64,000 bases of DNA from assembly GCA_021464245.1 (NCBI GenBank), contig JADCRB010000024.1:181681-245680 (forward strand). The letters run 5' to 3'. Origin of the DNA: Carallia brachiata. Its lineage: Eukaryota > Streptophyta > Magnoliopsida > Malpighiales > Rhizophoraceae. Shown piece by piece: positions 1 to 13,922 of the stretch. Numbering within the stretch: position 1 is the stretch's first letter; every line of letters begins with the position of its first letter. The notes beneath the pieces are model-generated. The model saw only the letters and a program-made list of their open reading frames with translations. It searched no databases and was not told the DNA's origin. A program made the position numbers and the translations under genes.

Positions 1-334
1 CTTATTATTGCTGCATCAATTTGCAATGTATGAATAATGTTCACGAGAAACCAAAACTAAAATAAATTGCCAGCATACCCAACAAGATTCCTCTTTCTAA
101 GTGATTGAAGCAGAAGAGTGTAAATACCCAGTTAACTGCAGTACAATGTCTCCAAGATGTTCAGCTCCCAACATCGTCTATAGGGAAGGAAGATGCATCT
201 AACAAATAACGACCATGCAACTTCACCCCCCAACAATCTGAATTCAAATTTTATCGACCTCCATTTCTCTAAAACGTATCAGGTCTGACCGAGCTGCAAC
301 AACATGGCATTTACCTAGACTATTCTGCCTAAAA
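1..334 (-). other. 3' flank of DEG9
   Basis: Downstream of the DEG9 stop (335-337 on the minus strand). Probably 3' untranslated region; no other feature seen. Confidence 0.5.
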
Positions 335-3300
335 TCATGGCCTAAGATCATCGGACATTGCTGAAGGAATGCAATGTGTGGTAAGAATATCTAAAGTTGC
401 CGCCTTGGCATTCTTTGTCTGGAGAACAACTATCTGCTTCAAAGAAAAAACATGATTAAATATCATATCTACGTCTTAAAGTTGCATAAACAAGGTCAGA
501 GAGAGAGAGAACCTGTTCATACTCGAGATCAAACTTCAAAAACTCATCGTCACAGTTCTCAACCATGTTGGTCAAGCTTTTCAGATTATTTACTGGCTTA
601 CCATTGAATGCAAGAACCTGCAAATGGACTCATGGCAAATAATACTCAAAACCATTTTAAAGCATTTCAATGCAGAAATGAGCACAGTTGCAGGCTGCAG
701 ATTGTCACCTGAGTGTTTACAATGTCCTCGTACCCAATGTTAACGTCAGCCACCAGCACCTTCCACAAATTTGCCACAACGTAGATGCCAGGAAGAACAG
801 ATCAGCAAAGGAAAATAATATGTGTATATGCATATGTGTGTGTGTGAGAGAGAGAGAAAGAGAGAGAACCTGAGAAACAACAACAAGCTGCTCATCTGGT
901 GATTTTGGCATTGAATGCAAAAGCTTATCCAAAAGCTTGACAGGAGCTTCATATTCATATTCTTTCCCATACTGTACAAGAATGAATAGGAAATAGGGAT
1001 GACGTAGGATACAGCCAGTCACAACTCAACAATGAAAACAACTGTGATTAGAAGTTTTAAGAGGAAAATCGTGGGGAGTGAAGAATCTAAGAAAACATTT
1101 GCATAAAAGCTCAGTTGTAATTGGTAATACTCAAAGCTCCAAAGTACAACTCAAAAGTTACAAATATAAAATTCAGTGCTTTATAACTGGCTGGTGTAGT
1201 CCAGCTAGTTACTGAGCATTATGCTCGAGTGGGAGGTTAGGGGTTCAAACCCCACCTTCTACCAATCCCTCTCCCCCTATATATGTATCAATTATGACCC
1301 TCCTCAAAGACCAAAAAATAAATAAATAAATAAAATTCAGTGCCACAACTGCCCTCCCAAAGAATTTGCACAAACATGAACTTTGCAATCATGAGAAATC
1401 AAGCACAACTTCATTTGCCTCGTCTCTCAAGTACGTTAAACACAATAACTGGAAAATAGGTAACGAGGCTTCTCAGGACTCAATTGAAATCAGTTACCCA
1501 AAGAAATCTCAATCTGAATTTCATGTATTTTAACTTCAATTAAGCCAACTTTCATGAATCAAAGAGGTATTTGGCATCATCCTCGGCAAAGCAACAGTTC
1601 ACGAAGGTGCATGTACACAGAAGTAAATGAACATTAGTTGAAAGTAAACTGCACCTCAGAACGGAGATAAGGAACAGAGACTGTTGTGAACACAAATCCA
1701 GCAATGATATAATATGAAGGTGGTCTGCCCTTCACATGTGGTGGAACGAGCCTCCTGTGAGTTGAAAGTTTTATGTCAAAGTTCAAGGTCTCAGAATTGC
1801 GGAGAACCTTAATTGCTGCATTGTCCCCTGTGTACTTTTGGGAGATCAGGTAGCTGAAACCTATGCGCTCTCCATGCCGAAAGGGCACTGAAAATCAGCG
1901 GAAAAAGGTGAGGCTATGTTCAGAGGATAGTGCATGCAATTATGATGTGGAGTAAAGCATCATGAAATAAACCCATGTGCTTACATATGCTTTGGCCTTC
2001 AGGTGTCTGTGAAAATAAAAATTAAACAAACCTGTTCCGTCATTGGCTATATCTACTCCATCAAAACTGAGGATAATATCTGACGGCTTCAAAACTCCAG
2101 ATTCCGGAGAAGTGGGATCAATTCTTCTAATACGAACACCTTTCTGATTAGGTTTCATTCCCATTACCATACGCAAATCTGGATTTTCCATTTTCTGCCA
2201 TTCTATCCCAAGAAATGGGAATCCTAGCATGTTCGAGAAGATCAAAAGATAAGGATCAAGAGCACTGTATTATTCCGTATTACAATGGGCAGTTTACACT
2301 TGAATCACACAGAGTTTAAATCTAAGGAAAAACCGCATGCATGCATGCATGAAAGGCAAGGCTGTAACTTATACCAGTATATGCTCCATTTTTCTCATAA
2401 TCTTGGATGAAGTGCGTGATAACTGGCGTCGGGATGACATACCCTATATTCTCAACATCTTCGTGCTTAAGGGACTGGAAAGCAATGCCCACACATTTGC
2501 CTCTATCATTAAAGGCTGGTCCACCAGAATTTCCTGAGTTTATGGCAGCATCTATCTACAAAATAAACCTAATTGAAGGTGTCTAGAAATAGCAAAATAG
2601 TTACGAAGAAACTAAAAGGGCTGGAGTCGCAAGGATTTACCTGCAATCCTAGAAGTTCTGTAGACCCATGGACATATGATAGAATCTCTATTCGTGATAC
2701 AACACCACTTGTAACAGAAATTGTGTCTCCTCCAATTGGGTATCCAACAACAGTCACGGCATCTTGAAGTGAAGGTAGATCCCAAACTCTACGGGTGAGA
2801 CTCCTTCCCAGAACTCATCATCATTCACGGTCAGCAAAGCTGCAAATTACACAAACAAACTTCATTCAACACATATTCATTTTTCGTATACACTTAGTGC
2901 AAAAAATGCCAACAATTCGTGCAATGCAAACTTAAGGATCACACAAATAATTTTACATATGCGTACTTTGCTACATCAACCTCTAACTCTCTGCATGTCT
3001 AATCCGAATCAATTACCCTTAAGACCCAAGATATTGTTTGACTTAGTGCTAATTGGACTCCTCTTACCTGATACTCGAAACATGCTTTGATTTTCTTTTT
3101 TTCTTTTTTTGGCTGCTCATAATCCTTACAATCAGTCTTTCTAAGGCAGAATATTCAGTTCACTCTGCATTTAGGTCTCGCACCAAATTTTCGAATGAAA
3201 GAGGAGTTATGCCCATGGATACACTGACAAGTAATCACGTAAATTGGATGGATGTAGCAGCATTAACGTTCGTGTCAAGCAGCATTAGTTTCCAAAAATT

Positions 3301-4080
3301 TTGGAGGTCCTCACCTGTAATACCCCTACCTGAGCATTCATATCCAATGTAGCTACTTCATGATAAAATGTTCGAAAAATTCCCGACATCACAAATTAGC
3401 TAAGCTACAAAAATTCAACTCAATGCAATTTGAAAACCAACAACATCAATACAAAACTTATAGCAACAAACGGGTGCCAATTACATCTACTTAATCAAGT
3501 TCTTCAAAAAGCAAGAATTGCTTAGATTCTCACCTATATCGCACTCGGTCCCAATAGCAAGAACAGAGGCCAAGTATTTGGTATCGGAGCCGCGCTTCTT
3601 GAGCTTAACCTGAGTATAATGCTCCACGGAATGGGCATTAGTCAAAACCCTCCTGCCTCCGATCACAAACCCACTACTGCTCGAGCTGTACTGCCTCTTC
3701 CTCTGCCACGGCAGCGAGAAATTCGGCTCAGTGTGGACGCAGAACACCTTGACAACCGAGTCCATCGCCGGGACCACCCTGGCCACGCCCTCTTCCGCCG
3801 GATCCTCGGGCCCAACCTCGCCATTCACCCCGAGGGGAGGGGGTTTCTCGGGCTTGTCCGGGTTGTGCTTGGACCGCTTCTTGGGGCGGCCGCGTCGAAG
3901 GTGGCCGTCGGCGCTAACGTGGTTGCTGGAAGCGGGGGTGGCAACAGGTTTGATGATTTCGACGTTGGTGACGGAGAAGACGTCGTCGTCGGCGGAGGTG
4001 GTGGCGGCGGCGGGATCTACGGTTGCTTGGGCGGCGGTGGGCGTCGGGGTTTTGGGTTTGCGACCTCGCTTTCTGCCCAT
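335..4080 (-). CDS. DEG9: DEG9-like (DegP/HtrA family) serine protease, frameshifted in exon 2
   Basis: ATP-independent trypsin-like serine protease of the plant DEG9 group, whose Arabidopsis member acts in the nucleus/nucleolus. Nine exons: 4080-3534, 2839-2641, 2555-2375, 2223-2032, 1887-1655, 971-870, 759-709, 617-513, 433-335. All introns are GT-AG. About 569 aa once the frame is kept; Arabidopsis DEG9 is similar in size. The N-terminus has basic RGRKPK and RRGRPKKR stretches that look like nuclear signals or AT-hooks. Catalytic triad: His about 150 (TNAHSVEH), Asp about 181 (ECDIAL), Ser about 259 ([10 protein letters not shown]); PDZ-like segments follow. Exon 2 lacks one base near 2781-2783: GGG is read where the conserved VEFGDLP needs GGGG, so the raw sequence hits a stop. 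The start is the first ATG after a telobox. Family call is confident; whether the locus is intact is open. Confidence 0.93.
1180..1329 (+). mobile_element. tRNA-derived SINE in DEG9 intron 5
   Basis: An RNA polymerase III type promoter is visible: an A box (TGGTGTAGTCCAGCTAG, about 1193-1209) and a B box (GGGTTCAAACCCC, about 1241-1253). The 3' end is an A-rich (AAAT)n tail. The insertion is flanked by a perfect 14-bp target duplication, ATAAAATTCAGTGC, at 1166-1179 and 1330-1343. It lies antisense in the intron between DEG9 exons 5 and 6. A relative in the opposite orientation is at 39750-39898. Confidence 0.9.
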
Positions 4081-4088
4081 TATGATTT

Positions 4089-4096
4089 TAGGGTTT
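4089..4096 (-). promoter_or_regulatory. Telobox (AAACCCTA) in the DEG9 5' leader
   Basis: AAACCCTA on the minus strand, ending 9 nt before the DEG9 start codon. Teloboxes are frequent near transcription starts of plant genes tied to translation and growth. Position and sequence are seen; function here is inferred. Confidence 0.45.
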
Positions 4097-4164
4097 TTCG
4101 GATTGTTATTGCGATGGCGAAAAATATATACTTTTCTCGGGTCCTGAAAAAAAAAAGTTAAAAT

Positions 4165-7100
4165 CTAAGGGAAAAGTAGAGAAGAAAGAAACAGTGTGAC
4201 TTGCAACGGACAAGAAGCCGGAGAGTCGGCACGGCACAGCCAAGGCAGGTCAAGAAACGAAATGATTTTTCTTTTTGACCTTTTTGCTTTAGGGAAAAAA
4301 ATTCATTTTTTACTTTTAAAAATTAAAACCATACAAATTTTAATTGTCTTGCTAAATATCTTTGTGACTGGATGGCACGACCTAGCCGTGCTGGCAGAGG
4401 AAGTGTGCCTCTACGAGCTATGGGAGTTTGAATTTTCGTCACTTACAACTACAATGGTGCATCATCATTTTTGCTAAAGAAAAATGTTTTTGTAATTTTT
4501 TATTGTTTCGATTTGTAAATTTGATGGACGTCAGCTGAATGGGATGTAAAATTGTTCAATTATGCTAAATTCCCGAGATTTGGTGTCAAATTCTAGTGGA
4601 GTAAAATTATAAAAATTTAATGTAAACTCATTTTATTGAACGGTAATACTTGTTGTTAGAATTAATTACGAATATTAGAATTAACTACGAACATATTTGT
4701 TAGGAGTTTATAATTTAAATGATATTGATAATATACAAGTTAATGAGAGATTGAAGATTCGAACTTTTAATCTCTCTAACTATTTTTTCTCCTTCAACCA
4801 GTTAGTTTAGATATAAAAAAGTTAAAAAAAAAAAAAACTATGAACATGTTTATGTGAATTCGTTGTAAATTTAGTATGAATAGTTAAATTAGTCCGGATC
4901 AATTTGCCATCATTCTTCTTGTTTAGATGGGTAAAATGGGTGATAGGGAAGTTAGCCTTAGACTTCCAATAAAGATCATTATGTATAATGTAATCACTAT
5001 AAATCCAAGCCCCAAAGAGTTCTTATGGTATGGTGGTCCTTATAGAAGGTTGCGGGCTTGATGATTACTTTGCTAGAAATCTTAGGTGAAGATGTAGGTT
5101 AGATATCGTGGTATTTAAAGAAGTTATGGTTTCTTTTTCAAATGACTTCATGAATTTCAATTTTAGATTAAGATATGAACTTAAATTTTCTAAAATCTTA
5201 TAGCTTTGATTTGTAAGCTTTGTCTTTGACTACACTAGAAAGATGAACAAGTTAAGGATTGATATACTCGTCTACATACAATTCTATTAGTTAAGTGTTA
5301 TGATACTGTCATCGACTCATTGTATATTTTTGTAGTTTTGGAGAGACCCATCAATTTTTTCAACTCTTCGGACAAGGATAAGCTCCAACTCTAAAAAATC
5401 GGATGATTTGAATTTTCCTAGGCTGCTTTATTTTTCTCCATTGTCATTTTGAGCAGGACATGCCACCTTCTTGTGCTATTGAAAATCGTTTTTTCTCTGG
5501 TTTGTGACCCTGACAATGTGACAGTATGAGTAGAACTTTATAAACTTATCAGAGAAGATTGTATTGTTAAACTATACTCTGTGGATTAAAGTTACTTAAA
5601 AAAACAAGATAACAAAGAAAAATACATTTTTTTTCCATTGATATTGTAAGATTTTTAAATAATTAGCGCAATATAATGCGAAAATGCCACCAAAACTTTA
5701 ACTCATGCTGAAATCATCAAAAGGAAAGAAGCCCCCTCCAGCAAAAACAGGCTTTATCGATTTATCCCATTTATCCCAACCTATAGTATATAGGATCCAA
5801 ATCCAATCGAGTAAAAGGTGTAGGCAGGCAATTATGAGGAGTTTCCGCATGCTTACGAAACTAACCCGTAAAATGCAAGTTATTTCGATAGAGGTTTTTT
5901 TTTAACCAACAAAGAGAAGTTACCGTAGATATCTCTATTATCAGATGGTCAGATTTAGAATAACTCTCGTTTAAACAATTCGTTTAATAACTCTATAAAA
6001 ATCAGACTCACTACTTAAATATAGTAGAGTCAAACAAGTTTTTACCGTCACTATTATTATAAGATTATACACTTCATTAATTTAGTTAGAGGATGTCTTA
6101 GGTTATCCTAAAAGACTTCCCATATTAAACCTCAACAAAGTAAAAGAGATCACATATAAAAATATCTGAATGTTTGGACAAAAATTTGCAAGAATTAGTA
6201 AAACAATAAACGAACTTTCTTCCGTTAGGACACAACGATAGGTGGCCAATTATGGTATTCTCATCGTTGTAGAGTCAAAGACCAGCCAAGGCCGTAGCCC
6301 CTACCCTATGTTTAGATCGAGAGAAATTGAGTAAAAAAAATAATTAAAAAATAATATAGTAATAATATTATATTATTAAAAAATAATGATTAAAAAATTG
6401 TAAAAATAAAATAAATAATAATTTGTGAAAAAAAAAATAATTATTTAGATTAATAAAAAATAAATAAAAAATATTTTCTTTTTTTTTTCTTTCTTTTTAA
6501 TTGAAAAGTTGTCAAATAGGGCCTAATATTTACACCGTTTTTTTTGGTACCAAACACTATTTTGAGGACTTTTTATTTCTCAGTAATTATTAACTTTTGT
6601 GACTATGTTACGCAATCTTTACTTACAGCTTCTGCTGACCCATTGCGAATGCACACAAATAAAAATGGGCGGATATTGCAAGATAAAGGTATGAATACAC
6701 ATTTATTTCTAGATGCATCTTCTGATACATAAATTAGAATTATTTAATATACCTATACGAATTTTTCCTTTTTATTTTTGTGTTGAATATTTTTTGATAT
6801 GTTTTCTTATACATGTCCAACACATGATAAAAGTATGTGTGTCTAACATGTACACACATCTTATTAATAAAATATAAAAATTTGACATAATTTATAATAT
6901 TTGTAAACCTATCTCTTATAAATTTAAATTTTTAAGTAAATATGAAATTCTGTATTCCATTGTTCGTCTCTCTTGTGTGTTCAATTTAAATAAAGATTCA
7001 GTCTGACATTTAGTTCTAAGCTTTATTATAACACATGCTAGTAATTTTTATGGAATGCTAAAGTTGTGTATCACAATTATAAAATTCACAAATACCTGAT

Positions 7101-8690
7101 TAACTTGGGATTTTAGTTTGGACTTCGGGGACATTATCTTGCACTTTAAAAAGATTCGGAAATTTGCCTTCTCGTACGCCAACTCTTTTGGATTCTTGCA
7201 ATAATTTCTACATTGGCTCACGTTTTCTTGCTTTGCTTTTGCCTTTTGTGCTAACCCTCTTGCAAGTAATGTACAACCCCATTTGTATTTTTATTTTTCC
7301 CCCCTTTTTTATTATCGTATCTGAATTATTCATTGTTTTTGTTAATCTTAAATAGCAACAAAGAATGAATGCTTTGAAACAAACAATAACATAAAATCTC
7401 ACAGGAGGACCTTGTGACTGTTTGAATGCATTGCTAGCAACATTAAGAAAATCACTACCCAACATTTAAAAAAAAAATTATTAAAATCATATCCAAAACT
7501 AAAGCTCTTGAGTTTAAGACCAAACTAATTAGCCCCACAAAAAAGAAAAATCTTGCGCCAGATGTACGTGTACATAGAGGTGGCAAAAATAAATTCTATT
7601 CAAATAATTTAACTTAACCTACACAAAACTTGAATCGATCGAACTTGTATTTACTGGAAAAGTCAATACCCTAATGCAAATCATTTGAAATCAAAATAAC
7701 TCCAAATTTGAATAACTTAAAATTAAAAGAAATTAAATTCAATTAACTCAAAATCTAATTAACTTAAATCTCGAATAACTCGAATTAGTGAAACTCAAAA
7801 CTCTTATTATATTGACACCAAGCCAAGCGAAACCACCTTCATAAGGATATATAATCTCAACAAAAGCGTTTACTTAAAAAAAGGACCATACAATTCTCCT
7901 TTTTTAATATATTATTTTCTAAGGAGGGTCTTATTTACCGCCTCTCCACCAAGGAACCTCACTTAACGTTATTTAGCTATTGTCCTTGATTGCTTCATTT
8001 TGAAGACTTGCCGACCTTAAAATTGACCAAAAAACACCAAAAAGTTTTATATCCTAAAAGCGACAAAACTAGAATAATTGGTAAGGTAATAATTGGTAAG
8101 GTAACGGTATATTGGATTCGTATTGCCTATTCATATCATGACCGCTGGTTCCTAGTCATCATTAATTTTAATTATTGATTGAAATAATAAAAATATATAA
8201 TTAATAATTATGATAATATAATATATACGTGTCTTGTCTGATCATTTTATTATAATTTTTTTTCAATTTTAATAAATATAATCTATCATAATTTAAAAGT
8301 TTTATTTGTCAACGATCTCACTTAAGTTGTATATTTTTTCTTGTTATATTTTTAATTTTAATTTTATTACTGGTGAATTTGCTAATATTGAAGAAAACTG
8401 AAGAGAAATTCTGCAGTAAATGGTAAGTGAATGAGTGGGAATCATGTGATCCACCCCCACATCACAGGTCACACCGCTCTCATTTCTTTCCATCTTTCTT
8501 GAGAAACAAAAGAAGCATAATAAATTTCTCCACCAACAGCCCACTCTTTTGTTCTTTTGTTTCTCCTTTTACCCACTTTCCTTGTGAGTACTAGATTACT
8601 AGTAAAATTAGTTTGTGTTTCTGGAGAGAAAGGGCTTTCTTTTTTAGGTGCTTTTGGTTGGAGGGGGGGGGGGGCTTTTTTTGTTCTCAA
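4165..8690. other. Intergenic region between DEG9 and ROP (head to head)
   Basis: No convincing gene. AT-rich sequence with short unsupported open frames. About 4730-4815 has a degenerate tRNA-like B box in reverse orientation, probably an old SINE relic. Around 6310-6510 is a poly-A/T-rich tract ending near GTCAAATAGGGCC, resembling a worn MITE without a clear partner end. About 7590-7800 is a degenerate repeat of motifs such as AATAACTCGAAT. A 12-base G run lies near 8662-8674 in the probable ROP leader. Confidence 0.5.
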
Positions 8691-8695
8691 GAAAT

Positions 8696-11600
8696 ATGGC
8701 TTCAAGTGCTTCAAGGTTCATCAAGTGTGTGACAGTGGGAGATGGGGCTGTAGGCAAGACCTGCATGCTTATTTGCTACACAAGCAACAAGTTCCCTACT
8801 GTATGTTCTTGTTGTTCTATTGGAAACCACCCATCTGGCTTTCTTGTCTCTGCTTCATTAATTTATGCTATTATGCTGTTCTGCTCCTTATTTTCTGTGC
8901 TTTGCTATCTCGGTTATGCAGTTTTTATCTGCCTCTTGCTCCAATTTTTCTCATGTTGGCTTGTCTGTCTTATCTCTTAGCTTCTGGGTTTCATCTCTTT
9001 ATAAAAAGTTGGCTTTTTTGGTCATCAAAAAGTTATCTTTCTGTGTTTACATCTTTAGATAATTATACTGGGTCCTGCTTTATTTTGATCAGGATTATAT
9101 TCCCACTGTGTTCGACAACTTCAGTGCCAATGTGGTACTTGAAGGTATCACGGTGAACTTGGGACTTTGGGACACAGCTGGTATGAATTTTTGGCTCTGG
9201 TTCCCCCCCCCCCCCCAACCTCAATTAGCTTCACTGTAGATGCCTTTTTGCTATCCACTGTTTTCTAACCGAGCCAGAGTATCCGTAATTCATTTTGGGA
9301 GTGCTGGAAACAAATTTCCAAAAAATAGTCCATTTTGACTGAACGTGTATCTCAATGAATTTGATAGGGCAAGAAGATTATAATAGATTAAGACCCTTGA
9401 GCTACAGAGGGGCAGATGTCTTCGTCTTGGCTTTCTCACTTGTAAGTCGAGCAAGCTACGAGAATGTACTGAAAAAGGTAAATATTTATCAGAATTTGAC
9501 TATGTTTCGAGTCTTCTTTATGTTCTTGTTGTATGCCAAATTTTGATATTTTGTTACTTGTTCAGTGGATTCCTGAGCTTCAGCATTATGCCCCCGGAAT
9601 TCCAGTTGTACTGGTTGGTACCAAACTGGGTAAGTCTCTTGCAAGCATCACATGATGCTTTTTCCTACAATGGATTTTCTTGTTGAGTTGTTGATAACTT
9701 TGTCTTCTACAGCCTTCCCCCTTTTTAGTTCTTGTGTGAAAAACTAACTACAGCCACCGGCCTAATTCTCGTTTCGTAACAAGGGCATATCTTTTCACTG
9801 TTCATTGCAATTTCTTCACAACACGTTGTTTTACATCCTTCTTTATTTGTCGCAAACATGAGTTATTGTTTATTGTCCAAATTGCATTATCTCAAGAAAG
9901 TCTGCACTAATTATTCCACAATCTTCATCTCAAGTTTGTGACTCACGCATGTTGAGCTTAATTGTTGTCATGTGCTGGCCTTTTACATTTCGAGATTTTC
10001 TTGACTTCCTATATGCTTTAATCTCATTTAATGTCCATCCTACCTAGGTGCTATAACCAGTATGAATTTCCCTCTCTAGATAAAATGAAATTGTAGTGCC
10101 TCTCATGCCTTATAAGCTATTTAATCATGAGTAAACTGATCGAGAGTGAGTCGATGCATTCAGACTCCACCACAGACAATGATGTTTCACAGGATATTTG
10201 TATTCTTTTCTATACTAGGAAGAAGCTATGATCAAATACAGGAGCCTCTATATCCATTATCAATTATATGGTATCTAGACTCATGACAATTTCAAACTGG
10301 ACATGTAGATCTCCGTGAAGATAAGCATTACTTGGCTGATCACCCGGGATTGGTGCCTGTGACCACTGCAGAGGTGCAGCTTCTATCAATAGTTCATTAA
10401 TGCTTTTCTCTTGGTCATCATCATGTCCACAGTCTTCTTAATGGCAAAGGCATTTATATAATCAGGGAGAGGAACTCCGCAAACAGATTGGTGCTGCATA
10501 TTACATTGAATGCAGCTCAAAAACTCAACAGGTACTTAATAATCCGACAACATTTGAATTGTGTAGACAGCATCTTGGTCCATTATCTGAGAAAGGAGCT
10601 ATTCAACCGAGGTTAGAATGGTTAATTGCCTCAAATTTTTAAGTTTCTTGGAGACAAGATGGCCACTGCCACAACTTTTATCTCAAGGATTCATTTTATA
10701 GTTTTTGCAACTCTCTTCTGAATTAGAGTCTTTTTGGAATTTCTGGTTCCAGCACACCATTCCCTTTGAAATTTTTGGTTAAATACTGACAAACCTTTTA
10801 TGGGAATTTAATCCAAATCCTCCCTGCTATTCGGCAGGATCATCTAAAGTTACGATGAATTACATGTTTTCACTCTCTTATCTGTTACTATTGTACCATA
10901 AGTTCTTGCCCTATCCCTTTGATTTTTGAAACTTTTTGAAGTTATGTCTTGGTTCCATCCTTGTTGTCTCTGCCATTCTAAGTGAGACTTTGCATGCTGC
11001 TGCAGAATGTGAAAGCAGTTTTTGATGCTGCAATCAAGGTTGTTATCAAACCAACACAAAAACAGAAAGAGAAGAAGAAAAAGCCACATAGAGGATGCCT
11101 AATGTCAGTACTTATTTCAAGTAATCCCTTACATGTGAAGATTGTGGAATTCCTGTCTCTTACACTGAAATTTCTTATTACTTTGTTCTTTTACTCTCAG
11201 TGGTTCCTCATGAATAATTGCCTTCTCATGTGTCTTTCTGTGATAATGATGTTTTTATTGTTTGTATTTTACTTCTATCTTATTTGTTATTGCATCTGGC
11301 ATGGGGAGTTAAGTTTAGTTTTTTGGGCTAAAGTGAGTGAGGTGGAATTTGACTAAAATTCTTAAGCAGAATAGAGTGGAAGAATTCATGTTGTTGAACC
11401 CAACGAGTTTAGTATTGAAGACAGTATGGTTTTATATTCCCAGGGATTATCTGGTACGTACTTGTGAGAGTGGAAAAGTAAGGGGACCTAATGAATACAT
11501 ATAAGATTCACTGTGTCTGTGCATGCGAATAATGATGGTCATTATAGTGCTTTTCGATAGTGATCATAATGTAAAGGACTAAAAGCATTTGCATGAAGTA

Positions 11601-12457
11601 CCTCGACCAAAGAAGTTTTATTTCCAAGGTTGTTAACTAGGTTTCGGAGTACATGAACGCTTGAGTATGGTGCATATTCTAATTGTTGAATGTGGGAATC
11701 TTTTTTAATCATTTTGGCTTATCCTTGTTGAAGGGCAAGCTTTAATGTAACGATAAGATTGTTCCATTATGACCTAAGGTTCATAGGTTTTGAGTCGCGG
11801 AAACAACCTCCCTTTAACAATAGGCTAAGGGCTAGTAGCTACGTACATCTAACCCTTCCTAGATCCCACAGTGTGCGAGTCTCGTGCATTGGAATATCCT
11901 TTTCTTATTGGCTTATCCTCATGCTTCTTTGCACAGTAAATAGTAGTTCCCTTCCAAGGACTGTGTTCTCGACTGTCAAAACCAAGCACAAGTCATCAAG
12001 TAGAAACAGAACAATGAACATTATAAAGGTTTCCTTGCCAAATAGGAGGATAAGTCGTGAACTTGCACACAAACCCCAAAACGTGAAAGGAAGTGAAGAA
12101 CTATTAAGGTCACCTCAGATCTCACTTGAATATCAATGCATGGTTTCCACATCTATGCAATGTCGGGAAGCCCACACTTTCAAATGTTTGTGAACAAAAA
12201 ACTTGTTGAGGAGCTCATTCCTGCGTCATTTGTTTATATGGTGCCTTAAGTTCCACAGCTTTTTTTTTTGCCGTCATGTTGTTGAGGTTCCTTGTTTCCC
12301 TTTACATTTCTTCTCCTTTGTACTGGGCATGGTAAAAAGTTGGGAAGGACTTGGCCTGTAGTTGCTCATACCGTGTTTAACATGAGCTTGTCTGTTTCGC
12401 TTTTCGTTTGATGGCAGAAACATCTTCTGCGGGAGAACGCTTCTTCGTCTCAAGTGA
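8696..12457 (+). CDS. Type II ROP/RAC small GTPase
   Basis: Plant Rho-family molecular switch at the plasma membrane, acting in polarity, hormone and ROS signalling. Eight exons: 8696-8800, 9093-9180, 9368-9477, 9566-9629, 10309-10373, 10466-10531, 11006-11103, 12418-12457. The frame is intact, 211 aa. Motifs: P-loop GDGAVGKT (residues 15-22), [12 protein letters not shown] effector region, WDTAGQED switch II, GTKLD guanine-specificity motif, then a lysine-rich tail (KQKEKKKK). The C-terminus is [17 protein letters not shown] with no CAAX box. That marks the type II subgroup (ROP9/10/11-like), anchored by S-acylation of the GC/CG cysteines. The last 40-nt exon, after a 1.3-kb intron, creates this end. 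Start chosen from [15 protein letters not shown], the standard N-terminus of these proteins. Confidence 0.96.
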
Positions 12458-13922
12458 ATGGCATTATACTAAAGTAAGCTCTTTCTTGATGTTCCACCTT
12501 TCCGCTACAACGTCAGGAAACCACTCAAGCTCTCTGGGCCCTGCGACTCTGATCTGATCGCAATGATTTTTTACTGCAGCATAGCTTTCTCTGGATGCAC
12601 TCTCTTTGACAGAGCTCATCTTTTTCTAGTCCTATGATATAAATTATTAGTGTATACATGTTGATTCGTCGTAAACAGTTCAGTGCTTCTTACTTTTTCC
12701 GGGTGTCGTTTGCGTATGTTTTATCCATTGTGTTCATAGCATTTCCACTACATGGTCCTACTAGCAAGAATTCATTACTTTACTTTCCATCTAGTCAGTT
12801 AATTATCTTCATGTCAGTCTCCCATTTGTTCAGTATAAGCTCAATGCTATTGGCCTTTTTCTTCTTCTTCCCTTCTTTTAGAGAAAAAATCATTGCCAAC
12901 ATGCTTTATTAACATAATACTTCCACTGCATGACAGACAGGTATTGCAATGCCATTTCTCCTGTCGGATGATTTTCCAACAGGCGAATTTGGGTGTAATC
13001 AGTTCAAAAATAGCATCTAGCATGAGCCAACCGTAATTGTTCACGATCAAAATGCCACTATGATATGGTATAAGGAACCAATTTTTTCTTCACTCCATAA
13101 TAAAGTTCCCAACTTCCAGTCCCCTAACCCAATTGTCGTGATATTAAGAACAGACCTAAGCAGAGATCTTTCAATTTGATTTTAGAAATGGAATCACCGA
13201 GTTTTGACTGATGAGGTTTATAAATACTTGCAATCACCATCTCAATTTCCCTTCTTGTGAGTGTGCAGAACATAATCAATCTAGACAAACAACCAGGAAA
13301 TGTTCTCTTCTATGTACACCAAAAAACAAACTACGGATCATCTTCTTGTTGGAAATATTGTCACAGCTCTCCAGCTGCCACAAGAACTTAGGTGTAAGAA
13401 ACATCTCATTTTCTTCTTCTATCGGGTAGAAGTATCTCATTTAACTAAGCCCCAAATTCCAAATGCAAACTGAATATAATGAAGGGGCTACACCTTGATA
13501 TAAGGTTGTCTTGGGGCCTAGGCTTTGTACAAGTTAAGAACACTTATCGGGCATTTAAGACAAATGAAACGTCCAATGAACGGTTCATCTAAAACATTTG
13601 CCCCCATTAGCTGCGAAGGGTAAAAACACCTAACGTGAACTAGTGTGTGTGAGAGACATGAGACATAGAAAAGATAGAATTAAGGAATTGAGATAAGAAT
13701 GCTTAAATGGGGGCACATGGCAAACAAACTAATGACAAATGCAGTATTGAGGAAAAGTTTCCCTGACCATGGGAACAGCATGACAAGCACATTCTAGATT
13801 CAAAGACTTCGCCACCCAAATAGCCAGCAGACTGTAACCTCTATACACAGAAGTACACCAAAGTAAATTCTAACCAAGTGTTTAAGGAGTGTCTTGAAGA
13901 TGGAGACAAAAGTTGGATGTCA
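12458..13922. other. 3'-to-3' spacer between ROP and uL29m
   Basis: Contains the 3' untranslated regions of the convergent ROP (+) and mitochondrial uL29m (-) genes. No coding frame with family resemblance was recognised, and no clear repeat. Confidence 0.5.

Noticed and set aside
1180..1329. A functional tRNA gene
   Set aside because: A and B boxes are present but no cloverleaf can be drawn; the A-rich tail and target duplications show a SINE.
3619..4161. 180- and 138-codon plus-strand frames opposite DEG9 exon 1
   Set aside because: Antisense shadows of a GC-rich coding exon, with Gly/Val-rich artefact composition.
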